Shown one piece after another: positions 38,163 to 50,375 of a stretch of 64,000 nucleotides of DNA (position 1 is its first letter; the number at the start of each line of letters is the position of its first letter). Both the position numbers and the translations under genes were made by a program. The notes below the pieces were generated by a model, which saw only the letters and a list, made by a program, of their open reading frames with translations, was not told the DNA's origin and did no database searches. Origin of the DNA: Colletes latitarsis (taxonomy: Eukaryota > Arthropoda > Insecta > Hymenoptera > Colletidae); contig NC_135140.1 in NCBI RefSeq assembly GCF_051014445.1, positions 14,873,501-14,937,500 of the forward strand. The letters are read 5' to 3'.

Positions 38163-40509
38163 TCCGCGGATACATCGGGAACGCGGCTATCGTTGCCTGG
38201 AACGAAAGTTCCTCCCCGTTTGTTTCTCGGTTTTTAACCGGGGAGCGGGTTACCGTAAACGAGCACCGATTAATCGACGATATAATTTCCTTGTTTACCG
38301 TGTTAAACTGTCCCAGCCGACTTTCAACTGGTTTTTCGATTCGACGTTTACGGAAATCGGCCGGTCTCCAGGCAAGGACGGCTCAAATCACACGAACACC
38401 GCGATATCCTTTTTCGATTCGTTCACTTCGCCACGTTTTGAGAAGAATTAAACGATACGACCATAAACACCGAGTTGATGCGTTTCAAAAATTCTGGAAA
38501 CATTCGTTGCTTTCTTATGCAAATGTAAACAAAAGAGCGAAGAAAATGAATGTACACTTTGGATTGGCGTCTTTTTAAACTCACGCCAAATATAACTAGT
38601 CTCCAAGCAGATAAAAAATAGCGATGCCCTCCTAGACGATTGTAAAGATAAATTGGGCATTCGTTTCGACGCGTAAGGAATCCAGTAACGTGGCTTCATA
38701 AATTGAACCACGAACCAAGGGACCGAGGGGGTTAAAGATACCCTTGGATCGGGCAAAGTAGCCCCCTGGACGGACCACAATTTGGCTTCTTTTTACGGCA
38801 ATTACGTCAAGCCGGACGCACCCCTTAGAAGTAACTCAGTTAAGCGGTAGGCACGTGGAGGACTCAAAACATCGGCAAAAAGCCGCCTAAGTATTCGGTT
38901 TTTGCTGAAAGTGTACGAGGAAATCCGCGGGGCATGTTCTTGCCGGACAACATTTCGGAGCAAGGGGAAAAGAACGGTAGGAGGAATTCAATAATCTCTT
39001 TACCAGGGTGTCACGTAGGTGCCGCAGTTGCGCGGCAAGTTTTTTCGTTTATCACGTACGAATCGGGGAGGCCATCCAGCGGACCGTGGGATCAAACAGG
39101 ATTTCCGACAAGGTGCGGTAACCGAATACACCGCAGACCCCGGGGCCCCGGCTCCTTCGAGGTATTTTCGACCGAGAAAAGTATTCTTTTCCGATCCATT
39201 TAACGAACGGCTAGGCCAACTCGTCGAGTCTCCGGACAGAAACGTAGGAAAAAGAGAATCTGGCTGATCGGATCTCCGGGGACGAGGACTACGAACCTTT
39301 CTCGTATCCAGGTAATCAACGAGATCCTTTCTTTCGGAGTATAATGCTCGAAAATGGCTGGAGCTTGCAACGCCACTGACACCGTTCACGAAAAATTAGC
39401 CACGTAACTTCGAAGCGATGCTTCGCGAGGACACGTGGTCCCTCGATTACCCCCACGACTGACAGAGATATTTTCGTAAAAACATAACGCACAGTTCTTT
39501 ATCCTTGCGCTAACGAGGAACGTCATCCAGCTGTTACACGCACGATTTTTATTATCTGGCATCGCAAGTTCGAACGACGCTTTTCCTGAGACGAGCAATA
39601 TACAAGGAATAAAGGATAAATTCGACAAATTGTGTTTATTCGTGTAACCGATAAATCTAGTGCACGATCGTCACCCGGTAGATCCTCGGGGTTCTCACGG
39701 TTCGCTTTCGCGTGTCTTCCACGACCGTTGCATAAATAACGTTATCAGTCAGCGTACTCGCGCGAAACAAAGGCATAATACGCGAAGCAGAGTACTGAAA
39801 GAAATAATTTGAAACGCACCGTCACTGGACGACGATGACGGTGCTATCGTATATGGAGAAACCTGACATAACTAGTTACGACCGTGGAAACTGATGCTTT
39901 TGTCGCGCTCAATGGGCAATAACGTGCTGAACGAAAGGAAGAAAGGACGACAGTATCCCGGTGATAGTTGCATAAAGAAAATTATAATCTTGACTGCAAC
40001 TCTACAGATTTTGGCAATTTTTACACGAATAGATTTTATACAGAGATTTTATACAGAAATTTAACAGATTTTTTAGAAGGAGCTAATAAATAATAATGGC
40101 ACGAATGTTCGAACGACTGATACTTGGTTGACGGTCTTTTTTATTGTTTAAGATAATTCGATAATTTGTGTCAGACCATAAAGATACCTTGCTGTCCGTG
40201 GACGACCAACTTGCAATAAAACAAAATTTTTTAAATTATTCAGGTTACACCGACTGTTTAGATATACTATAACATTTAATGGACATTTTATTACAAAATA
40301 AACTAATTTAAGAAAACTATGCCCTCGCTGTTTTTGAGAATGACCCTATCGATCGAAACTTTAATACTATAATCCTGCTTACAAGACCGTCGTCCATTTT
40401 GGTTTCTTTCGATATACTAGCAAACCGTCCAAGGCATATTAATATTTATTCCAAAATGTCTTCTAACTATGCCACTGGTACATAATGAATTAATTCCACC
40501 TCTACTACG

Positions 40510-40645
40510 TACTGAAAACAGTTTAGAAACTTGTACTTTTATCGTTATTTAGTATTCATTACTAAAAGTTCTTCCTTAATTTTTCTTCCTACTTACTGAA
40601 AACAGTTTGGAACTTTGTACACTTATCGTTATTCAATTATTCATT
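40510..40645. repeat. 84-bp direct duplication
   Basis: TACTGAAAACAGTTTAGAAA at 40510 and TACTGAAAACAGTTTGGAA at 40594 begin two similar stretches, each continuing through TTATCGTTATT. Confidence 0.65.
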
Positions 40646-41078
40646 TTATATTCATTAATACAATACTCGTTTTATCGTCATTTAACGCACGTGGCTTATT
40701 GCGGTTTTATGATTATTTAATATTCATATCGGACACTCGATAGTAAACTTATATGTTCATCGATTGACGCCATTTATATTACGGTAAGAAAAATTTTCGT
40801 TTACCGTCCTGTGGTTTGTAGGCACCTTTTTAGACAGTAATTTTCTAGCTATACTTCAATGTCTTCGGATCCATGTGTTTTATGAGTTTACAAGACACCA
40901 TCGGCAAGGAGTATGCGGAATTGCACGTCATCCGGTGCAATGACCGCGACCTGACGGCAGTATACCGTCCGAGGATGGCAGTTTATGATATTGCCTGTCG
41001 AAGTCCAGAACAATGTGCCTCCCATGTGCGTTTCGATCAAAATCTTTCCCAAATATTACCTAAACAGTGTCACTATTC

Positions 41079-41164
41079 TTAACGCGTTCACTGTCTGTGA
41101 CTCGTATACGGGTCATAGCACCACGCTTTTGGATACGCCGCTAAGAGACCGGACAGTGAACGTG
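41079..41164. mobile_element. Short element with CGTTCACTGTC inverted ends
   Basis: CGTTCACTGTC at 41085-41095 is the exact inverse of GACAGTGAACG at 41152-41162, and TTAA lies just outside on the left (41079-41082). The interior, including CTCGTATACGGGTCATAG, has no coding capacity. It resembles a very short piggyBac-like MITE, although the right TTAA is missing. Confidence 0.4.
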
Positions 41165-43527
41165 GGTTCTTCTTCTGGTGTTTAGGGTATAAGAACTTAC
41201 TCTCTTCGTATTTCCCAAAAATGCCCCAATCATAGTAAAATCCGTAAGACGATAATCTGAACAGCAATAGCGTTTCCTCCTGCATCTGTTAGTCGAAACG
41301 ATCAGCGTATCGAGCAGATTCCACCTTAGGGGTGACGCCATTAATCGTTCAAATAATCTGTTCAAACTAATCATGTATGTATTTACTGAACTATCGGAAC
41401 CGTTCAAATGCCAGTTAGACTCGTCGCGAAGGCTTAGGAAGCAAACCCTGCCTTATGGTTACCATAGACGTAATGATTTATTCTACGACGAGTCGTACAT
41501 CAAGCTGCAATGATAGTCGTACGACAGCATCATACTACCATTTATCACAGTCACGTCGTGGCTCAAGAAGTCGTACAACATGTCCATACACGTAACAATT
41601 CGAATAATCGTATCAATTATATTTAGTAACATTAGTATTAAAAGCAATATATCCTGGGTGACTGGTAATACCAACACATTCTAATATCTAGTATGTACGA
41701 AATAAACTCTATATACAACTATCTGGTCACGAACGACTCAAAGACGTTACATCTAAACATTAGCGAAGAACAGAACGAATCTAGTCTAAGCAAACGGATT
41801 CCTAACTGTTTTATATTGTATATTAGTTGAACGTTAAGATGACCTCTTTGAAGCGAAAGCAAACTAACTTATTTTGGAGCAGCTGTCTGCGGTTATATGA
41901 GCTTGTATAGCACTTACTCGAAAAGAAAGCTAGGCTGTGTTGACGTCTCTACTCTTGGTACCTGACTAGTTCCCTGCTACCTCGCGAATCCGCCATTATT
42001 GGAAGACGATGACGTAGTCAGATATCGACCAATAGTAGACAGGTATTGTTGGGAGTCGAAATGGTGGTACACTACAAACTAAACGACGTCACAATCCACA
42101 TAATCCCCTCTAATTCCTCAAGTCGATCACGAAGTCCTTAAACAAAGAACCAAGGTTGAGCCAAGAACCTAAACAGTGGAGCGTGTGAATGACTCCCTTT
42201 GCTTTCTACGTTGTTTAGCCTGTGGTGTCGTCTCCTAATAGTGGCGATTTCAACATAGCCTTTTTCTCGCGTAAACACAGTACTGGCTCAGGAAGATTGT
42301 TATTGAAATGGCGAAACCGTTTGTCTAGGGACCGGGGCGTAAAATTTCGACCCCGTAGCGACGGTTCTCTGTTACAATCCGGTGAGTGACGCGAAGGTAA
42401 CAGTCCAAACGCTTCGCGAGACACGGGAATCGCAAAAGGAGCAACGCGTGTCGCGATCGAGAGAAAAAAATAAGAGAAAAAACCGTATCGTCGGCCCGTC
42501 CGTTTCGAACTGGTCGTCCCGTGCGTGCTACTTTGTTTCGGCTCTGATCAAGGCACCCGGGGCCGTGTGATGTTCGCGCACCGTTGAAGACGAGGGCATA
42601 GCGGACCGATTAAAATTTCACGACACTGTTCGACCGGGAGACAATGTATCCGCGAGAACTGAACACCAATTAAGACGTTACCTGCGCCGCTGAAACTCGA
42701 TAAGGGGACGAGGATTGGTCCCCGCGGCCATTTAGACCAGCTCGCGGCTAGGCTGACGGCCGAAAAACCACCGAGCCACGAACAGACGAGGAAAGAGAGA
42801 ATTGGCCACTGTGGAATGGCGGCGATTCTCCGGTGTCACACACGCCGCCGCTCTCCTGGAGGCCGGGGCCAGCTCGTGTTTCGGTTTTCGGCTTTCCGAG
42901 AAACGTTTCCAAGACGCGCCACCCTCGCCCCTCCAGGCTACGTCCTCGCGGCTTGTCCACCCGGACGGACATTGTCTTCCGTGCGCTACACAATGAACCA
43001 CCGTCTCCGAGGCCACGGTAGGCGATCGAGGATCGACACGGTGGCCTCGACCGTGCTACCCCCGGGGACAGATCCTCCTCTTAATAAAAGAACAGTGAAA
43101 ATCTTAGCGAACGTGCGAAGGAAGAGGTTCCTTCCGGATGGAGGAACATTAGAAATCTCCAGGCAACCTGCTTTCTCTAGGGACCATTTCTGGCTACTAT
43201 GTGAGAGACAAAGTCCGATTGGTATTTGATATAGAAAATATATTGTAGCAAACCCTATGTACGACACCCAAATACAGTTCCAAAGGGCAATTCCACGTTT
43301 TAAGCTAAATTAACTCCCAAACATGACTTACTTTTTCGACCCTTAGAGCAGGAGACTCCCTTAACATCGTAATTTCTGCAATTTTTAAAGACACAGAAAA
43401 GTAAATGAAAAAGTATTTCGATTTTCAGTGCGAGCTACCGCAGTTGGCCACCCTGGATTAAATCACCGATGAACGAGATCGCTAACTGAACGTGACAACG
43501 TCAGATGGCGTGGGTTGCAACGGGATT

Positions 43528-43544
43528 AAAAAAAAAAAAAAAAA
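43528..43544. repeat. A17 homopolymer
   Basis: Seventeen consecutive A follow CGGGATT. The tract ends directly at TGGCG. No retroposon body or target duplication is visible. Confidence 0.9.
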
Positions 43545-45623
43545 TGGCGATAACAGAGAAAAAGAGGTTCAACCTCCGACGTGGCGTGGATTTCTTTCCG
43601 CTTGGAGATAGCATGGTATCACGTCGAACGGAAAAAGGGAGAAAGAAATGAAAAGGAGGGGGAGCTCGTCTGGTGGCGCCAGCGGACGACTGTTTTTGTT
43701 CCCTTATAATTTGGCAGTAGTCGACGGTTCCTTCACAGAAGGACAGGATGCGCGCATGCCTTTGCAAGGATCGCGGGGAATTCGTTGCGGCATTCCCTGA
43801 GAAATTGTATCGTCTGCCTTTTAAGTACCACGATGAACGTAGAATTCCCGTTCGGGTATTTCGAGTCACGGAAATGTTTATCGGAACGATACGAAACGAC
43901 CAGTACACGATTTCGCGAATGAAAAACAAATATGTCGTTTGGAAAGTTCGCGGCTTGAATGATGTTCCAAAGCTTTTACGTCGCCGACAGGGATTAATCT
44001 AACATTCAACACGTTAAACTAAATCTTCGTGTAACGTATTACTGATGAAACAGTTTCTAGACTTAATTACATTCATTTTTGTTTATACACTTGATCCTTT
44101 TAAGTCAAATATATCTAATACAATAGCTTGGCGGTAGAATAACGAAACAAACTGTACAAAATTAACATAGAAATAAAATAAAAACGAAGGATAATAACTG
44201 AAACTTTGAATTGATCTCGAAAAAATATTGTTTATACAAAGGTAAAACCAGGAATTTTTTGATACACATACAATAAAATTTTCAATCGAAACTAAGTACT
44301 TCGTGAACTATTCTCGAGAGATTACAAGAATTTGCGGTTTGCAGACGATGTATCATCGACTGAGATCGCTCGTCGAAGCCGACGAACGCTTCGATAGTCA
44401 TTTATCGCTTCTTTTAAGCCGTACAGAAATTAAAAAAAGAGGCAAGAAAACAACCTGAAATTTGACGGTGAAAAGTTTCAGGTGGGTTGAAAGAAAGCTG
44501 TGCTCAGTGTGTCGTGGCACGCATAACAATGTGCGGCATACCACGATTTGCGGTTGCGAGGGGATAAAAGTACGGTGCGAAACATTTCTGAGAAAAATTC
44601 TGGCGGAGCTGCGAGGTACGAGGGCACCGGAGCCTCTTTCTTATCGTGGATGATTTAGTAAAATATAGAGCACAGGGCCCCTAAACGGTGACGATTTAAC
44701 GATAGAAACAAAACAAGGCGTCACGAATGCAATTTATTGATCGAAACGAATATTCGAGTTTTATTTACCGATTAAATATAATAGTAGTTTGAAATAAAAT
44801 GAATTGTTAATGTAATTATTTATAAAATAAGAAAAATAATAACACTATAGCGATAAAGTTCAAATGATGCAAGGTACAGACGGTGTAGAATTGAAATAAT
44901 ACAGGATTCGAGTAATGCAAGGATGATATAAAATCCCAAGGATGCAAGTTTCGTATGACGAATCGGAGTTGAATAATACGAAAGAACGGTTACTTGGAGT
45001 AAAAGATATTTAGTTAGAGGGAAACGTAACAAAGAGGCGAGTCAACGAAGCGTAAAAGTAGCGAGCACTTCATTCCGATCCGACTAAAGGCCACTTTTTT
45101 ACCAGGGAAAGTACCGAAATGCGTGCGTAAAATGAGCACCGCTGACCGCTAAAAGCATCTACTCTCCATGAATGGAACGGCTTCCACGAATAGTACAGCC
45201 CACTCAAAAATGCAAGATGACAGCCAGCAATGATGACCAGCAACACATTGCACGAAAACGTCTAATTAAGATTCTCTCTCGTTAAGGTGAAATTACGCGC
45301 GTGCCTAAATGTTTTATTTATTTCGTCTATCGCGTCCATCATCGGGACGTGTACAGGGAGGTTAAAGACTCTTTGACCTTACGCAGCAAAGGTGCAACGC
45401 AATTTGCAATGATTGTGTTTCATGGTAGTCGCGTGACATAAAAATCGCGACGCCCTTCGTGACCCCTTCACCCATCCAACTGCTAATTTGTACACATTTA
45501 TCCTAAATGAATTTCTTCCTACGAGATTATGAGCACACAATAAATTGAACTTGAATAAAGTAACAGTTGAAAAATGTGGAAATATGTAATATCAAATATT
45601 CCTGGATATACACTGCTCGATTA

Positions 45624-45740
45624 TACAGGGTGTTTGGCCACCCCTGGGAAAACTTTTAATGGGAGATTCTAGAGGCCAAAATAAGACGAAAATCAAGAAT
45701 ACTAATTTGTTGATGGAGATTTCGTTAAAAAGTTATTAAC
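45624..45740 (+). repeat. Left terminal inverted repeat, 117 bp
   Basis: It starts TACAGGGTGTTTGGCC, contains ATTCTAGAGGCCAAAAT and ends GTTATTAAC. It pairs with 46682-46798 read on the other strand, with scattered mismatches. Confidence 0.85.
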
Positions 45741-46681
45741 GTTTAAAGTTCCACCTGTACTGAATTTTTTTCTAGAAAGTGGGTAGAATTTTGGGGGTAG
45801 GTCTATTCACCAAAAATGATTGTAATTGACCCCCGCAACCGAAAATAATTTTTTCAGAACGATTTGAAATTTTTTAATTTTGTCGAAAAATTTCACACCT
45901 TATCAAATTTTTTTCTAGGAAATGAGTAGAATTTCGTTCACCAAAAATAATTGTAATTGACCTCTGCAGCCAAAAATATTTTTTTCAGAACGATTTGAAA
46001 TTTTTTTTTTCGTCGAAAAATTTAGGCACCTACCCCCTGTCGATTTTTCATAAAAATTTGTTTTTCAGTTTTAGTAATTTTGTTTGACGTCCTACAGAAA
46101 AGTTGTTTAAGACTTTTTTGTAGGTATCCATAAGCTCTACTTCAGAAAAAAGTTTCATTGAAATATATTCACAATTGTAGGAGTTATGGCTGTTTGAAAA
46201 TTGAACCATTTTTATGGGGTTTTTCTCATTTTGCGGTGTCAAGGACCAACTTTTCGAATATTTTTACAATTTGTACATATTCTCCTTAAAATACGCGTAG
46301 TTTGCTTTTTTAAACATTAAAATCGTCCAATCCGTTTAGAAGTTATGACGTTTTAAAGATTCGCATGAAAATTCGAGCAGACATTTCTGGCCTGAAATTA
46401 GATTTTCGGTAAGGAATTTTTTTCTCGAAAATGCGTAGGAATTCGGGGGTATGTGTAATGACCAAAAATGATTGTAATCGACTCTTGCAACCGAAAATAA
46501 TTTTTTTAGAACGATTTGAAAATTTTTTTTTTCGCCAAAAAATTTCAACACCTTTCCGATTTTTTTTCTCGAAAGTGAGTAAGATTTCAGGGATATGTCT
46601 ATTCACCAAAAATGCTTATAATTGACCCCTGCAACCAAAAATAATTTTTCCGGAACTATTTGAAATTTTTTAATTTAATTT

Positions 46682-46798
46682 GTTAATAACTTTTTAATGA
46701 AGCTTCAGTCAAGAAACTGATATTCTTGATTTTCGTCATTTTTTGGCCTCTAGAAGCTCCCATTAAAATTTTTCCCCTAGGTGGCCGAACACCCTGTA
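46682..46798 (-). repeat. Right terminal inverted repeat, 117 bp
   Basis: Read on the minus strand it starts TACAGGGTGTTCGGCCACC and ends GTTATTAAC. It is the same length as its partner at 45624-45740. The equal length and conserved outermost bases indicate a copy that transposed intact. Confidence 0.85.
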
Positions 46799-48596
46799 TA
46801 GAGGATGTATTGTAAAAACACAGAATTTTAGTATAGTCCATATTCCACTGGAACTATTTTTTGTTTAAATTATTCGATAATTAGGCGAACTATGATTCTA
46901 TAATGTTTCAAGAAAGATTTGAATGGAAATAATAAGTCAGGGGATTGAAAATCTTTTTTCGTGTCCACGGAATGTTTTTCTTATCATCGATTTTATATTT
47001 TAACCAAGACTGAAAAACCACAAAATGAATATACGATAAAATAAAGGACGGCGACGCCTACAACGAAACTTCCTCGTTCTAATTTTGTCGCCAAGAACAC
47101 GTGCAGAATTTACTGCGTTATTGAGATACGGCAGAATACTAACAAAGAAAAATTCTAGCAACAATTTTGCATTTTTCTAATACAACTTCTTTATCACCTG
47201 TTTTTATAATTTCAGAAATATTTACTTCATCCAATTTTATAGCTATTATCACCAACTTGTGATTATTTTGCAATTTATAAATAGATTTTCATTTAATATA
47301 CATAAGTATAAATTAATATGAATTGAAAAAATACATTTTACAAAAACAAAAATTGTATTTCAGAATACATTGTAATCGAACTCTTTATATATTCTATTTA
47401 GGTCAAAACAAACTATAAATTCTACTTAAAAAATAATATAAATGATTCTGAGGATTCCTTAACCTGTCCATTTTCCAATTATTACAAAATAATTGTACAA
47501 ATAATTCTTAAAACGTTCAAGGATTTTTTGTAATTATTATTATTGCAAATTAAGTAGCCTATATTTTCCATCAGAACGTAAAGAACAACTATGCAAAATT
47601 TCATCTGGAACAGATCAAGGTAGTAAGATTTATAGGAACATCACAAACACACAGACTTTGAATTTCACGTCGATAATAACGTCTTCGACTGTAATTTAAC
47701 ATCAGTAAAAAGATTTCTACAAAAATGATAAAAGAAATAAAGAACCTAAGGGGGAAGGGAGGGTTCCAAAAAGTATGGAGACCACTGGTGTAGCGCATGG
47801 CGCAACAGATTTTAAAAGATCACGGTACGAGCAATGTGTTCACAAATGCACCTCACTCGTCTCACAAAAGGGGACGTGGGATAGTGGTGTCTTTAATGGC
47901 TGTTTTTGCACAAAGATTCTCGTTTGCCTGTTTTACGCGCTCGACTGACCCGAGTCATGTACTCATGACCTTGAGCTTAGCTGAATAACCTTTGTATGCA
48001 TGTATACGCACTCGAAGCCGAATTGAATCGCAGTTCCTCGAAGCAAGACTGTACGGTCTTCTTCTTGTGTACGGTCGCTTTCATCGTTCGGTGAAATGCT
48101 CGTATTATATTTACGGATATTAAATTCACGTTAAAGAGAAGAGCCCCGTAGAAACATCCGGGGAGGTCTTAGCACCGATTTTCATTCATCCCACGTGAAA
48201 TGAATTCTAAGAAAGGCCCCACAATGGCACGTTAATTGCAGCGGTGCCAATTATAATTGTGAAATTTAAAATTTCAGTTATTACTTTACTAAAATGTAAA
48301 AAAAAAAGTATTCTATTTAACATTTGAAATAATTTAATTTTGGTCCTCAATATATAATGAAAATAAAAATCAATACTTTTGCAATCAAACGTAATATGTG
48401 AAATTTTACTGCAATTTTTAATTTAAATTCAAAACGCGGTATAATTTTGATATTATTGAGACATTGGTGCTATTATGACAATAGTATCTTCTCATAAATA
48501 ATAATAATTATATAAACAATAGCAATAGCATAAAATATTAGTTGTAATTTGAACTTACCCTAATTAAAGTTTAGAATTAATATACACATATGTATA
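46799..48596. other. No gene found: AT-rich spacer
   Basis: Very AT-rich, with a hAT-like end at 47787 and a short chance frame at 47797-47988. Confidence 0.55.
47766..47787 (-). mobile_element. hAT-like terminus
   Basis: On the minus strand the sequence CAGTGGTCTCCATACTTTTT resembles the conserved CAGTGGTTCCCAAAC ends of hAT elements. The body would extend to lower coordinates (47600-47787). No partner end or 8-bp target duplication was located. Confidence 0.33.
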
Positions 48597-49429
48597 TACA
48601 GGGTGTTCGCCCACCCCTGGGAAAAATTTTAATGAGGGATTCTAGAGGCCAAAATGAGACAAAAATCAACAATACCAATTTGTTGATGGAGGCTTCATTA
48701 AATAGTTATTAACAATTAAATTCAAAAATGTCAAATCGTTTTGGAAAAATTATTTTCGATTGGAGGGGTCAATTACAATTATTTTTGGTGAATAGACATA
48801 CCCCCGAAATCCTACCCATTTTCTAGAAAAAAATTCAGAAAGGTGTGAAATTTTTCGACGGTAAAAAAAAATTTCAAATCGTTTTGGAAAAATTATTTTC
48901 GATTGGAGGGGTCAATTACAATTATTTTTGGTGAATAGACATACCCCCGAAATCCTACCCATTTTTTAGAAAAAAATTCAGGAAGGTGTGAAATTTTTCG
49001 ACGGTAAAAAAAATTTCAAATCGTTTTGGAAAAATTATTTTCGGTTGGGGGGGTCAATTACAATTATTTTTGGTGAATAGACATACCCCCGAAATCCTAC
49101 TCATTTTCTAGAAAAAAATTCAGGAAGGTGTGAAATTTTTCGACGGTAAAAAAAAATTTCAAATCGTTTTGGAAAAATTATTTTCGGTTGGGGGGGTCAA
49201 TTACAATTATTTTTGGTGAATAGACATACCCCCGAAATCCTACCCATTTTCTAGAAAAAAATTCAGGAAGGTGTGAAATTTTTCGACGGTAAAAAAAAAT
49301 TTCAAATCGTTTTGGAAAAATTATTTTCGGTTGGGGGGGTCAATTACAATCATTTTTGGTGAATAGACATACCCCCGAAATCCTACCCATTTTCTAGAAA
49401 AAAAATTCGAGAAAATTTTTGTCTCATTT
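48597..49429 (+). mobile_element. Core-less copy of the composite element carrying a module array
   Basis: A good left inverted repeat (TACAGGGTGTTCGCCCACCC) leads into five modules in tandem and no core. The right end is a short remnant: 49415-49429 (ATTTTTGTCTCATTT) is the exact reverse complement of 48652-48666 in the left repeat. The copy therefore still had two ends before the right one was mostly deleted. Confidence 0.8.
48731..49410 (+). repeat. Five-unit tandem array, period 142-143 bp
   Basis: The word TCAAATCGTTTTGGAAAAAT starts at 48731, 48874, 49016, 49159 and 49302, so the periods are 143, 142, 143 and 143. Units are nearly identical. They differ mainly in the length of the A-run after CGACGGT and in GATTGGAGGGG versus GGTTGGGGGGG. 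The last unit is slightly shortened. Neighbouring units are more alike than the modules in the other two elements, which shows recent expansion in place. Confidence 0.92.
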
Positions 49430-50375
49430 GAAATATATTCATACAACAGGTTTCCTAACATGGCCATTTTGAACAACGCAATGACGGCCATTCAAATCGG
49501 AACGACGCCATTTTGGTTTAAAATTTTCTTATTGCCCATAAACAGCAATAAATTAATATATTGACAATACAGATTTGGTATAATAATAGTCTTTGTCATT
49601 AGAACAAATCTTGTATCAACTCTACCAATGCATTTATTAACTGATATTAGTCGTATATAAATTATTTAATCACTCACCGAACAGCACCGTTGAATAGAGT
49701 TCACATTTCGAAATCGAATATTCTACCTTACTTTCGACTCTAGATCGCACCATGCTTATCACAACCTTCAAAATATATTCGTTGTTACCATATTACGTTT
49801 ATCAGTCTCAAAAATATGATATATGTTTGTGAATACAACTTACTTTGCACTAAAGAACTTCTTTTTGCAATGAAACAGAGTAACGCCCGAACACAAATTG
49901 CTGGCTGCATTCTTTAACACTAAATATTTTAAAGAATATGTTAAATTTCTACTTTCGAATGTCTTTACTATAAACAGTTTCAGTAAATGAATGTCTTTAT
50001 CAATCTTTTAGCTTTTTATCTTAATACGTACCTACATATTACGCATTTCTGTGTCCCCAATATCTAACGACGCTACATCGCGTGCATCTTCAAAAAGCAC
50101 AATGGCCGAATTAACGGTTATCGAGATATTTCGCGAATTTCGTATTTAAAACGAATAAAATATCAGGTCATGCAACTGCCTGCATGTAAGTGCACCTGCA
50201 ACATGTTTGCACTACATGAGTGGCACCCCTGCATAGAGTACTTTCTTATAGAGCTGACATTTTGTTGGCAAACATAACCAAAATTGGTTTTAACCTTTAA
50301 TTTTACAGCATTGAATATATACACGATAAACTGTCCATAATTTTACGGATAATTTGATCGAATTAAGCCAACAAC
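49430..50375 (+). other. Upstream region of YJU2
   Basis: AT-rich sequence between the repeat element and the YJU2 start codon. The promoter and 5' untranslated region must lie here. No TATA box or initiator stands out. GCCATTTTG-like words recur near 49462-49513 and may belong to a further decayed repeat. Confidence 0.5.

Larger units (their letters stand above)
38163..45623. other. No gene found: spacer with a strong GC island
   Basis: A GC-rich island at 42200-43150 keeps all frames open on both strands and may be a promoter-type island, but no clear initiator-DPE pair was found. 38800-39650 is a second, milder island. The rest is AT-rich. Confidence 0.5.
45624..46798 (-). mobile_element. 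Intact composite DNA element with 117-bp terminal inverted repeats
   Basis: The element begins TACAGGGTGTTTGGCCACCC and ends in the inverted form, ACACCCTGTA, flanked on each side by TA (45622-45623 and 46799-46800), which fits a TA target duplication. The inverted repeats are each 117 bp (45624-45740; 46682-46798) and similar throughout. Inside are four copies of an approximately 143-bp module, all pointing the same way. Two sit on each side of a unique core (about 46030-46420). The module carries the words CAATTACAATCATTTTTGG and ATAGACATACCCCCGAAATC in more or less diverged form. No transposase frame exists, so it is non-autonomous. It is written minus because its module and core orientation matches the plus-strand copy at 33431. 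The TA target hints at the Tc1/mariner side, but the superfamily is unproven. Confidence 0.85.

Noticed and set aside
42732..43229. Several long frames on both strands
   Set aside because: All frames are open at once in a GC-rich island, as expected from few AT-rich stop codons. None has a recognised motif or a clear splice pair.
43560..43580. GAGGTTCAACCTC as a possible tRNA T-arm
   Set aside because: No acceptor, D or anticodon arm can be folded around it. No tRNA was found elsewhere by looking for the GGTTCRAAYCC signature.
48731..49410. Regular repeats as a possible CRISPR array
   Set aside because: The whole 143-bp period is repeated without unique spacers, the context is eukaryotic, and the units belong to a transposon family.
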